From NCBI GenBank assembly GCA_965153355.1, contig OZ231127.1:13268001-13332000 (forward strand): a DNA stretch of 64,000 nucleotides. The letters run 5' to 3'. Both the position numbers and the translations under genes were made by a program. Shown one piece after another: positions 33,645 through 44,909 of this stretch. The stretch's first letter is position 1, and the number at the start of each line of letters is the position of its first letter. The notes under the pieces were generated by a model. It had not been told where the DNA came from. It worked only from the letters and a program-made list of their open reading frames with translations, and searched no databases. The DNA comes from Flaccisagitta enflata. Taxonomy: Eukaryota > Chaetognatha > Sagittoidea > Aphragmophora.

Positions 33645-36600
33645 ATGAAAGAAACTCGGTCCAAAACGTCGCAGTTGCGCGAGTCTTTGAATAGCGTCGC
33701 CAGCGTCCATTTAACGAACCCCAATCTTAATCAGCTACATCCTCAGCCCGCGTCAACTTCTTCAACTCCAGCAGCTCTCCGCGTTGCCACCGATCTCGCT
33801 TCCGGTCCCTTCTCCAACGTCTCGCCAACTAACAACAATTACAATAACAACAACAACAACAGTTTTTGCGACGGCGCTTCAGTCGCCTCATCGGCCGATA
33901 TCTCTGGCATCGTTGAGGAGTTCGGCGACGGCGGACATCTTCTGCCCAGCGAAATCGCTCGTTTAGTCCTCGGTTATCTTCGATCTCACGGTCCTGAAAA
34001 AGCGTATCGAGCGTTCTTGGCCGAAAGCAAAGACTTGGAGGAGTATCGGAGAGTTACGGGATTTGGAACCGCTGAATTGACGGCAGATGGCGGAGATGTA
34101 AACTCTACCGGAGCGAAACGTAGGAACAACAACAACAATAGCAAAAACAACAATAACAGCAACAGCAGCAGCAACAACAGCCAAAAGCGTCGACATGAGC
34201 CCTCGACGTCGATAGGCGGGTTGTCCCTGGTTGACATGCTCGAGGAATATTGCGCCATCAAGTTATTAAGACTCTCGGACGACGAATCTATCGGCCGACA
34301 ACATCGCGATACTTGGACTCAATTCGAAAGACTCATGAAAATGCAGAAGTTTGTCGCGGGACAGTTAAAGCAGTTTGCGCTGATGGACGTGAAGAAACAG
34401 CCGTTAGGTGCCAAGTCCGCGCGCGTTCAAGGAGCGCGATCCAGGAGCGCCAATGAGGAGCTGAAAAAGCGTCGAGCCAAGGAAAAATTAGTGACCCAGC
34501 AGCAACAGCAGCAGCACCTGACCAAATCTGGGAATTTGACGCCGGCGGGCGGAGTTGGTCTCGTCGCCCCCGCTGGTGTTACGACGGCGTCAACGGCGCC
34601 GGGTAGTCTCGGAGGCGTTGTGCCCGGTGGGAGTGTGAATTTAGGTCACGGAATTCAGGTTCTCACCGTCTCCAAAAGCCCGTCTAAAGCTCAGACTCTC
34701 GCCAGTTTGAATCATCAGCCTTCGTCGTCGTCGTCGTCGTCGGTGATGGAAGATTCCTCGGCGTCGACTGCGCCTGTTAAAACAGACTATAGATCATCTG
34801 TCAACGGAAACGGAATCGCGGCTACGATTATAACCAACGCTTCTACCGGTGATGGGTCGCAGCAAACTTCTGCAGTGTCTCTTCAGCAGCAGCAGCAGCC
34901 TACTGTCCCTCCCGTTCAATACCCACAAACTGAAACTGACGCCTCTCCGCCTTTGGAGCGGGATACTTCTCTGACCAACTGCTCCACTTTAGCCGATGTC
35001 ATCAGTAAAACCATCGGGACCCCTTCCAAGATGGAAGTGGATTTTCCAGACGAATCTTCTTCGAATGTCGGTCATGAAAGTCGCAAATCTCCCAAACGAA
35101 AATCACACACACCGAGAAAAGGCAAACCTCCATTAGCGTTACAACATCAACAACAGCAACATCATCATCAACGTCGAGGTCAGAAGCCTGTGCCCCAACG
35201 CCACAACGGAAGTCAAGTCCATCCGTCATCATCGACGTCGGACATTCGACAAGTGGATGAGGACATTTTCAGCGCCAAGGAGTTTGAAGATTGGTTGACC
35301 AAAGTCGAATCGTCGGATTTCCCCAATCGAATCGCTCAAATTGTCAATCAGACTCGTCTCAAAGATCAGCAACCAACGTCATCATTGGCAACGCAGTCAG
35401 CTGTTACTGACTCTGGCGAAAATCAGCAACCAATTCCTTCTAAGCGGGAAGAATCCTCGACGGCGGGAAATGCTATCGTCTCTGATCACGCAACAAGCGA
35501 CTCTAAAGCGAGGGTCCACCAGACCGACGGTACGAATGTCCTAGACGGGATGATGGACACCAACCTGCCCGTGACTCCGGAAACGTTGGACGATCTCATT
35601 TCGTGGATGGAAATGTCCGAAGAATGCGGCTCGCTCTTCGGGATGATAAGTAGCAACATCATCGAAGCCACGACGGTGACGGCATCTGGATCTGTTGGAG
35701 AAAGCGACGGTCAGAATAAATCAAACGAAGCTGACCCATCGCTAGTGCCAGGCTCCTCCGATGGCCCTCGGCGTGTCGCAGTATCTACTTTGGGACAATC
35801 AATATCCCAGACACACGAACCTACTCTAAAGTCGACTGTATCAACACTGCCGACGCCTGTTACGCCGCGGCATCCCCCAATGTTGCAGAAACCACCATCA
35901 GTGTCGCCACAGCAATCACCTGTTACGCTCCAGCAATCCTCAGTGTCGCCACAGGAACCCACTGTTACACCACAGCAACCTACTGTGACGCCGCAGCAAC
36001 CCTCTGTACCTTATGGTAATAACTCGTCACAGCAGAAACAATCTTTGTCAGAGCACCTGTGTTCCCCAACGCAACGACCCGGAATGTCGCCACAGCAACC
36101 GGAAGTGACTCCTGTCGATCCTCATTCCCCATCAGCGCATCATCTTATATCGTCGCCGCAAAAAATCGCTTCCTCCACGATACCTCCTCCTCCTCCGCAG
36201 TCCACCTCTCAGCAGGCCATATCTCTCTGCGAGACTCCCAGTAAGAAAACCGCGACCGGGGAGTGTTATTCCAGCATTACTTTCGATTTTGGGTCCCTTC
36301 TCAATTCAGACATTCGCACTGAAGTGACCATCGTTGATGCGAGTGCTAATCCTATCGGAGACGTGAAGCACACTGTTGTGAAGGAAGAGACATGCGATAG
36401 GCGCGGCACAGACCACACCGCCGAATCTTCTTCCCCAACCGTTCAGTCTAGCAACGGTGGCGTAGCCGACCCTTTCGACTCTGGTATTATGCTGGCTAAA
36501 TTGAAAGGCATCGACATAACAAAGGCGTCCTCTTTTCTTTTACGTAGCGACGTTAAGAAGACGGGGAAAGCCGGAAGCGGCAAACGAGCAAAGGCGTTGT

Positions 36601-37988
36601 CCGCCTCGCCTCTCACCAAGCTGTCGGCTGACCCCGTTCCTGAATCCGTCAACGCGACGGATGTCACCCCTAAATCCGAATCCCCGATTAACGCAATCGG
36701 CGATCATCTGGCCGGTGGTTCGTCAACGATGACCAGTGACATAACTGAACCCGTCATAGTGGAAGAATCGACATCCACGAGCATCAATGATAAGACGCCA
36801 GAATCGGGGATGATTATTCCCACCCATCACCTAACCACGACGAAGCCGTCCACTAATGAAACATTACCGAGTGATAGTCACGAGAGTCAGCGGCAACTTC
36901 AGCAACAGCAGCAGCCGGACCCCGGGCAACCGATCGATCAACGACGACAAATCGAAGAATTGGAAGGAGAAAACAACAAAATGTTTGATAAAGTGAAGGG
37001 TATTGACCTCGATCGAGCCTCCACCTTGCTTCTAAAAATAAATTCGGCCGAGTCCAAGAAACGGAAAAACAAATCAAAGTCGACGAAGAAAATTGAGAAA
37101 AACATTGATTTGGCAACTGAGGCGAAAAAGATCGGTGGCGCCGAAAAGGAACCTTCGGACGCGTTTAAGAGTCAAATTCGTGGTCGTTCAGATCCCGAAG
37201 GTGGACCAAAAGCCGATGTAAAAGAAAACGAGTCGTTGATTGACATCGTTGTTAAGCACGCGGCAAAACCCTCATCAATATCATCCCCGTCAGACGAAGT
37301 TGCTGGTCGTGTAGGGGTTGCTAATGGTGCAAAGGACGTTGTTGGAGAAAGAGGTGAGTCCTTGGCTGATATTTGAAAACTTGGGTTGTGACATGATTTT
37401 ACCATCCTTCCGAGCAAAATTCTCTCGGCAAATTTCCCAGTTGATAATAACTTGCTTGGCTGGACAACCGGTCGTAAATAGAAACTGTTATTGAGGATTG
37501 GCCTCCCATCCACCGTTAACCAATGGTATTCGTACAGCTTCAACCCCCTGTTTCTAAGTTCAGAGAAAGCTCAACATGTTCTGCTCGGTCGCCAACAAGG
37601 TCCTAGCCTAGGTAGCTGACAGCAGCCCTCTAGGTATCTAAACAAGTACCCCGGGGTACAACGATGCGTCCACATGTGGCTTAGCTTGTTAAGAATGATG
37701 CAATATTGCATTAACCTTGTGGAATGATGCAATAATCTGAGATATTTCCCAGATTCTATGCATTTTCATCATTCTCAACTCGATCACCACGGACCAACCG
37801 ACCAACGGACGGACGGACAAAGCCTCTTATAGAGATGCGTGGACGCATCTAAAAATATCTAAACTTTTTTCCAAGTATCTAAATGAGTAGCTAAATTTTT
37901 CTTGTCATACTTAAGCGCTATATGGCACCGAACACACACACCGAACACACCGAACACACTGAACACACCAAACACACCAAACACACCG

Positions 37989-38047
<59 letters not shown>

Positions 38048-38062
38048 CACACCGAACACACC

Positions 38063-38134
<72 letters not shown>

Positions 38135-38150
38135 AAAAAAACAAAAAAAA

Positions 38151-38200
<50 letters not shown>

Positions 38201-38821
38201 GTACTTCACATAACTCTGAAAGTCTGAATGGTAGTTATTCAATAATGAAATTCTAATCCACATCACATGTAAACAAGGCCAACACCTATAAGTTGCGTGC
38301 AGAACATAAATAACTTAGGATGACATTTAATGACTCAAGATGCTTTAAATGACTTAAGATAATTTTAAATAACTTTAAAAGACTAAAACTTAAGTGACTC
38401 AATGTAGCGTAATATGACTTGAAATGACTTGGTTTGACTTAGAAGGTCTCAAAATGACTTAAAGTAAAAAAAAAGTAAAGTGTGATAGACAGACGGATGG
38501 ACAGACAGATGGACGGACGGAAAAACAGACAGACCAATGGACCGACGGACTGATAGACGGATGGACCGATGAACCAACCAACAAAGCATGGTGTAGAGTT
38601 GCGTAGTATGCGACTAAAAATACAACTGGGCTCTATCATATACAGGTGGTGTTGGCCAGCCCCTTGAAAGTAGTAAGTCAAAACTTAATGCTGACAAACT
38701 GACCCACAGATGGGTGGACAAGCTGACCGACAATAGCTTATAGACAAAACGTGGCACTGCGAAAAAACTTGGAAATAAAATCAAACACCAAAACAAATGG
38801 CTATGAAAGGAGAGGAGAGAA

Positions 38822-38860
<39 letters not shown>

Positions 38861-39191
38861 AACAGAGAGAGAGACAGAGACAAACAGAGAGAGAGACAGA
38901 GACAAACAGAGAGAGAGAGAGAGACAAACAGAGAGAGAGACAGAGACAAACAGAGAGAGAGAGAGACAAACAGAGAGAGAGAGAGACAAACAGAGAGAGA
39001 GAGACAAACAGAGAGAGAGAGACAAACAGAGAGAGAGAGACAAACAGAGAGAGAGAGAGAGACAAACAGAGAGAGAGAGAGAGACAAACAGAGAGAGAGA
39101 GAGAGACAAACAGAGAGAGAGAGAGACAAACAGAGAGAGAGAGAGAGACACAGAGAGAGAGAGAGAGAGAAACAGAGAGAGAGAGAGAGAG

Positions 39192-39242
<51 letters not shown>

Positions 39243-40835
39243 GAGAGAGAGAGAGAGACAAACAGAGAGAGAGAGAGAGACAAACAGAGAGAGAGAGAGA
39301 CAAACAGAGAGAGAGAGAGAGACAAACAGAGAGAGAGAGAGAGACAAACAGAGAGAGAGAGAGAGAGACAAACAGAGAGAGAGAGAGAGAGACAAACAGA
39401 GAGAGAGAGAGAGAGACAAACAGAGAGAGAGAGAGAGAGACAAACAGAGAGAGAGAGAGAGAGACAAACAGAGAGAGAGAGAGAGACAAACAGAGAGAGA
39501 GAGAGAGACAGAGAGAGAGAGAGACAAACAGAGAGAGAGAGAGACAAACAGAGAGAGGGAGAGACAAACAGAGAGAGAGAGAGAGACAAACAGAGAGAGA
39601 GAGAGAGACATACAGAGAGAGAGAGAGACAAACAGAGAGAGAGAGAGACACAACAGAGAGAGAGAGAGAGACACAGAGAGAGAGAGAGAGAGACACAGAG
39701 AGAGAGAGACAAACAGAGAGAGAGAGACAAACAGAGAGAGAGAGAGACAAACAGAGAGAGAGAGAGACAAACAGAGAGAGAGAGAGACAAACAGAGAGAG
39801 AGAGAGAGACATACAGAGAGAGAGAGAGACAAACAGAGAGAGAGAGAGACAAACAGAGAGAGAGAGAGAGAGACAGACAGAGAGAGAGAGAGAGAGACAA
39901 AGAGAGAGAGAGAGAGACAAACAGAGAGAGAGAGAGACAAACAGAGAGAGAGAGAGAGAGACAAACAGAGAGAGAGAGAGAGAGACAAGACAGAGAGAGA
40001 GAGAGACAAACAGAGAGAGAGAGAGAGAGACAGAGACAGAGAGAGAGAGAGAGAGACAAACAGAGAGAGAGAGAGACAAACAGAGAGAGATAGAGACAAA
40101 CAGAGAGAGATAGAGACAAACAGAGAGAGATAGAGACAAACAGAGAGAGAGAGAGACAAACAGAGAGAGAGAGAGACAAACAGAGAGAGAGAGAGACAAA
40201 CAGAGAGAGAGAGAGACAAACAGAGAGAGAGAGAGACAAACAGAGAGAGAGAGAGACAAACAGAGAGAGAGAGAGACAAACAGAGAGAGAGAGACAAACA
40301 GAGAGAGAGAGAGACAAACAGAGAGAGAGAGAGACAAAGAGAGAGAGAGAGAGAGACAAACAGAGAGAGAGAGAGACAAACAGAGAGAGAGAGAGACAAA
40401 CAGAGAGAGAGAGAGACAAACAGAGAGAGAGAGACAAACAGAGAGAGAGAGACAAACAGAGAGAGAGAGACAAACAGAGAGAGAGAGACAAACAGAGAGA
40501 GAGAGAGACACACAGAGAGAGAGAGACAAACAGAGAGAGAGAGACAAACAGAGAGAGAGAGACAAACAGAGAGAGAGAGACATACAGAGAGAGAGAGAGA
40601 CAAACAGAGAGAGAGAGAGACATACAGAGAGAGAGAGACAAACAGAGAGAGAGAGAGACAAACAGAGAGAGAGAGACAACAGAGAGAGAGAGAGACAAAC
40701 AGAGAGAGAGAGAGACACAGAGAGAGAGAGAGAGACATACAGAGAGAGAGAGAGAGAGAAACAGAGAGAGAGAGAGACATACACAGAGAGAGAGACAAAC
40801 AGAGAGAGAGACAAACAGAGAGAGAGACAAACAGA

Positions 40836-40867
<32 letters not shown>

Positions 40868-43800
40868 CAAAGAGAGAGAGAGAGAGAGACAAACAGAGAG
40901 AGAGAGACAAACAGAGAGAGAGAGAGAAACAGAGAGAGAGAGAGACAAACAGAGAGAGAGAGAGACAAACAGAGAGAGAGAGAGACAAACAGAGAGAGAG
41001 AGAGACAGACAGAGAGAGAGAGACAGAGAGAGAGAGAGACAGGGAGACAAACGGAGAGAGAGAGAGAGAGACAAACGGAGAGAGAGAGAGAGAGACAAAC
41101 GGAGAGAGAGAGAGAGAGACAAACGGAGAGAGAGAGAGAGAGACAAACGGAGAGAGAGAGAGAGAGACAAACGGAGAGAGACACAGACAAAGAGATTTCC
41201 CTTTTTATGACAAAGTAATTTTGTAGCAAAAAAACATCAGTCTCAAGTAGCCAAATAGATACTCTGGTATCTAAAAGAAATAGTCATAAGTATCTAAATT
41301 CGTAGTTGGTAGTTAAATGCATTCTTTATTAGCTAAGCACCCCTCTGTAGAAACTGAATTTAGCTACCTAGTAGCTTAGTTGGCGACTGAGATGTTCTGC
41401 CCTTTTCAGTGCATGCACCTCTGTATTTTAAAGGCATTAGGCATGGTATTATTTCGCGACGTAATAGTTTTTACCGTATTTTAATAAAGTTTCAAATTTT
41501 ATAGCTAGAGGACTAAACCTTCAGAAACTTTGATCATTCAACTACATGCGAAAATGATTCCATCTTCTCTGATGCTTAGTGCAAAACAATTACAGTAGAT
41601 TAGTAGTAGCAATTTTAGGTGGCTTAATTGGGAGTTTTTTGCCCTTCAAAATGCTGGTAGCGTAACGCAGCATTATGCAAACGAGGTTTATGAGCTAGAA
41701 ACGAGGAACTTAGTATCTATCTCACTGATTCTTCTTTGTTTGCTGTCCTGTTTCTAAAACATTTTCCTGCTATCTTTATCTCTCTCCTTCGTCTCTCTCT
41801 CTCTCGCTTGCTCGCTCGCTATCGCGCACGCACTCATTCATCATTTTATCACTCGTTCTTATTTTGATATTAGTTTCATCTTTCGATGCGGGTCTCAAAC
41901 CGACGCCATCTACCGATGAATCTTCGACGACGACGACAATGACAACGACGATGGAAGTAGAACCTCGGTCGTCCCTGGAAGATCGTTTCGCCAAATTCCG
42001 GAACCTCGATTTGGCGAGTATGTCGTCGAAACTCCATCAAAAGTCGGCCAAGAAGAAGAAAGCCAAAAAGACGGAGAAACGCGAGGATGATAGACAGAAA
42101 GCGGAAGATGCGGAGAGAAACGGCGCTCCATCTTCTCTATCAGATTCCATTTCCAACGAATCGCTTCAAACGACAACCGATCTAACCGATCTTTCCGTCG
42201 CCAATGAACAGACTCTTGTTTCCGCCACTGAAGAAACTCGTTCCTCACCCGCATCGGTGGAGACTACCACTTCCGCCCAATCACCCGATCAAAAGATGTC
42301 GACAGCCGATCCTTCCACAAACACTTCCGTGGGCAACTCTGTGGCCGTCGCTTCGACTTGTATCGCCGATCGCGCCATATCGGAACGCTTCGCCAAACTC
42401 TCGGCTAAAACTCTCGACGTCGATTTGGCGAGGAAATACGCTTCTATCGTCAAGTCGAAAAAGAAGAAAAAGTCGGAAGTAGCCACGACGCCCAACTCAT
42501 CGTCGTCAACTTCATCCGCAGCTCTCACGACATCGTCCACAGCATCTTCTTCATCCGTTACGCCGTTAAAGTCCGGATCGGTTGGCACGGTTACAGACTC
42601 AAATGGGCAAATAGTGTCAGCGACTACAACGTCGGCAAACGGATCTGTGGGATCTTCCTCCTCGGCGGTGCCAGCGGCGACGCCGGAGAATAAAGGCCGA
42701 GACCCCGCGACGATGACGACGACGCCGACTCACGCCCATTCGACGCCGTCGCTCTCCTCCGCCGCCTCCGCCACTTCTCATTTGCTTCATTCCGGCGTGG
42801 GTGGATTTTCCGCGTTTTCTCCCATCGTCGCTGACATGGATTCTTCTCCCATGCCTTCGCCCATTCATCAGGCCGTGACCCCCACTCCCGTGGCTGCTCT
42901 TCCTCCTCATCAGCCACCTCCTTTACCTAACGCTTCCTCCTCTTTCGCCAACTTTCAAGATGATGCCACCATCGAAGACGCTGAAGCGGGCGATTCAAGT
43001 ACCGTCAGCGGAGAGGGCATAAGTCGCCGAGCGAAACTCTTTAAATCGCCCATGAAGCGGCAACAGCATCAACAACAACAGCAGCTGCAGCAAACGGGGT
43101 ATCAAAGTTCGACGCATCATAATTCGTCGTTACCGACGAGTAAATCTTCGAAGGAGCTCCTCAACGAGCGCTCATTAGATCTTAAGTCGACGACGACGAC
43201 GACGGCGACGATTACTACGAAGGCACGCGCGAGCGCTCCACCTGCGATTTCTTCTGTCTCGAGTGATTGCTCCTTGAAACGCATCTCCGCCGTAGTGAGT
43301 GGGAAAAAGAAGCTGGACGAAATCGTATTTCCCGGCGTCCCAATTGCGTCATCATCATCATCAGCATCATCGTCACGGCCGATGGAAACTGCGCTATCAA
43401 TAGATAAAGACTCGATGGAATTATCATCCCCAGTAAGGAGTAAAAATGATTCACCCGACTCTCATTGCGGGTCTCAGTGTCGAACGTCATCGTCGCAGCT
43501 GGGTATTCTTTCTACCGATGACGTCATTGATGACTCGATAAAACGTCATCAACCGACGACAGATTCTTTGGTCGTCGCCGGAGATAAGAATACCGCGAGT
43601 GATTTGACGACAATCGCTGGACGAGTCGGACCATCGTCGTCGTCATCATCATCGAAGAGTTTATTGGAAGGCGTACCATTGTCGTCATCATCATTACTCG
43701 ATGGAAAGGAACAAATCGTTACGTCGGAAGAAGCTCGAGGAAATATTCAAAATGTCGCGAAAAAGACGACGACGACGTCTAAAAAGCGGAAACGGGAATC

Positions 43801-44005
43801 GCTACCTTCTTCCTCTTCTTCTGCCACGTCTTCCTCCTCCTCCTCGGCCGCCGTTCTCAATGAAAAGGCCATTTTTAAACGATTGAAAAAGGTGAAAGAC
43901 TTTTCAAAATTGCAGGACAAAGTCGATTATGCTCGCGATACCGAAAACATCATTCGCAACGAAGCCAATTCTATCAACGACGAGCGTATCGCCAAAAAGT
44001 TATAG
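33645..44005 (+). CDS. NPAT/Mxc-like LisH-domain nuclear protein
   Basis: Two exons, 33645-37353 and 41874-44005, phase 1, 1946 residues. Residues 99-131 form a LisH motif, LLPSEIARLVLGYLRSHG then AYRAFLAESKDLEEYRRV, closely resembling the start of vertebrate NPAT. The helical block SLVDMLEEYCAIKLLRLSDD follows. The rest is low complexity with poly-Gln, poly-Asn and Ser/Thr-Pro runs. Recurrent short basic modules occur near residues 950, 1112, 1272, 1407 and 1902 (AKLKGIDITKASSFLL, DKVKGIDLDRASTLLL, AKFRNLDLASMSSKL). NPAT and Drosophila Mxc organise the histone locus body and drive histone transcription (family knowledge); Mxc is similarly long. The LisH lies about 95 residues further in than in human NPAT. 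The intron is full of repeats. Confidence 0.78.
37661..37850 (-). mobile_element. Hairpin-core short repeat, copy 5
   Basis: Minus orientation. The hairpin AGATGCG-TGGA-CGCATCT (37833-37850) adjoins CTCTTATAG and a GGACGGACGG tract. The distal arm GATGCGTCCA (37661-37670) complements TGGACGCATC. Confidence 0.7.
37929..38195. repeat. (CA)n microsatellite with CACCGAA interruptions
   Basis: CACACCGAA units grade into long CA runs, broken by an A-rich stretch at about 38130-38153. Frames through it give only Thr-His or Cys-Val strings. Confidence 0.97.
38291..38615 (-). mobile_element. Hairpin-core short repeat, copy 6 (long form)
   Basis: The left arm AGTTGCGTGC follows GGCCAACACCTATA. The interior has ATGACTTAAA-type decamers and a GACGGACGG tract. 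The right hairpin is AGTTGCG-TAGTA-TGCGACT (38597-38615), with two G-T pairs. It is the same subfamily as 59109-59461. Confidence 0.65.
38824..41180. repeat. GA-rich minisatellite GACAAACAGAGAGAGA
   Basis: Over 100 degenerate units of 14-22 bp, purine-rich on the + strand, built of (GA)n runs split by CAAA or CACA. Some tail units read CAAACGGAGAG. Frames of 400-870 residues on either strand are Arg-Glu or Ser-Leu strings caused by the absence of stops. Confidence 0.97.
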
Positions 44006-44909
44006 AATTATAACTATCTTTCTCTTTCTCTCTTTCTTTCTTTCTTTCTTTCTCTCTCTGAAATTGCGTTTTAATTTAACCGAGAGTACCTTCTTTGTTA
44101 TTTTCGCTGATTTCTTATCTTTTGATAGCGGATCGATTCCGATTGTTGTTCATTCAAAAATTGCTTTGGATGTCCTTCTCTCTTCAAATGTGTCAAAAAC
44201 ACTCATAAAATACGTTAAGCCATTTTCGATGTGATTCTCCAACGTTGTTCATGTTACGTTTTACTCATATAATTCCATTTAGAGATATCGTTTTAATTTT
44301 GTTTGCCTTGTCATTGTATGTTATTTCTCAAATTAAGACTTCTTAATCCACAATTCGCAGATTTATCAAAAAAGAAGAATGATCTTGTATATACACTGTC
44401 ATAAACTCACTTGAGGTTAACCCTAACTGATCTGACGCAACATTTTCATTGCCTCGACTTGTATAAAAAAAACGTTGTCGTGCAAAAACTTTTGAAAAAG
44501 AAAACAAACAAACTGAAAACAACCTGAAGAAACAAACCAACTTTGATCTATTTTTCCGGGGGCTTGACACATTTATGTTTGCAACGGTGAATTTCCGAAT
44601 GTTTTTGGAAGAACCGCCATCGCACGGGCTCAAGCGCAAGATCCGATTCTGTTGGAAGGAGGGCCGAATGAAGATAACTTAAGAAAGGTGAGGGTTCAAG
44701 GAGATTGGCTTCCGCCCTTTTGTGTGATCTGCCGTAATCTCTCTTTTGAATATATCAGCGTCTCGTGATCAAGAGCAGTAAACAATTTTAACGTGTTTTT
44801 CTTCAAAATTTATTTGTTCCTTAGGTCGATACACTCAACTGACTCCACCTCGAACCAGTTTTTGCCATTTTTTTTTCAAGATGTCCGTTTCATTGCGTTG
44901 GTGTAAAGG
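44006..44909. other. Spacer after the NPAT-like gene
   Basis: 3' UTR with a short CTTT run (about 44030-44054), AT-rich DNA, and one possible exon at 44612-44687 flanked by AG and GTGAGG. That exon is open in one frame (TAIARAQAQDPILLEGG...) but its phase does not fit the downstream model. Confidence 0.45.

Larger units (their letters stand above)
37354..41873. other. Repeat-filled intron of the NPAT-like gene
   Basis: Holds two hairpin repeats, a CA microsatellite and a 2.35-kb GA minisatellite. Its borders carry inverted, diverged copies of one sequence: GGTCGCCAAC...GGTAGCT near 37590-37620, and its complement AGCTACCTAG...GGCGACTGAG near 41363-41392. TATCTAAA-type repeats are also present on both sides (37630-37880 and 41255-41300). 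It may be one large fold-back insertion. Confidence 0.6.

Noticed and set aside
37902-38266. Cys-Val and Thr-His repeat ORFs
   Set aside because: CA microsatellite.
38614-41229. 871-residue Ser-Leu and 460-residue Arg-Glu ORFs
   Set aside because: Translations of a GA minisatellite lying inside an intron.
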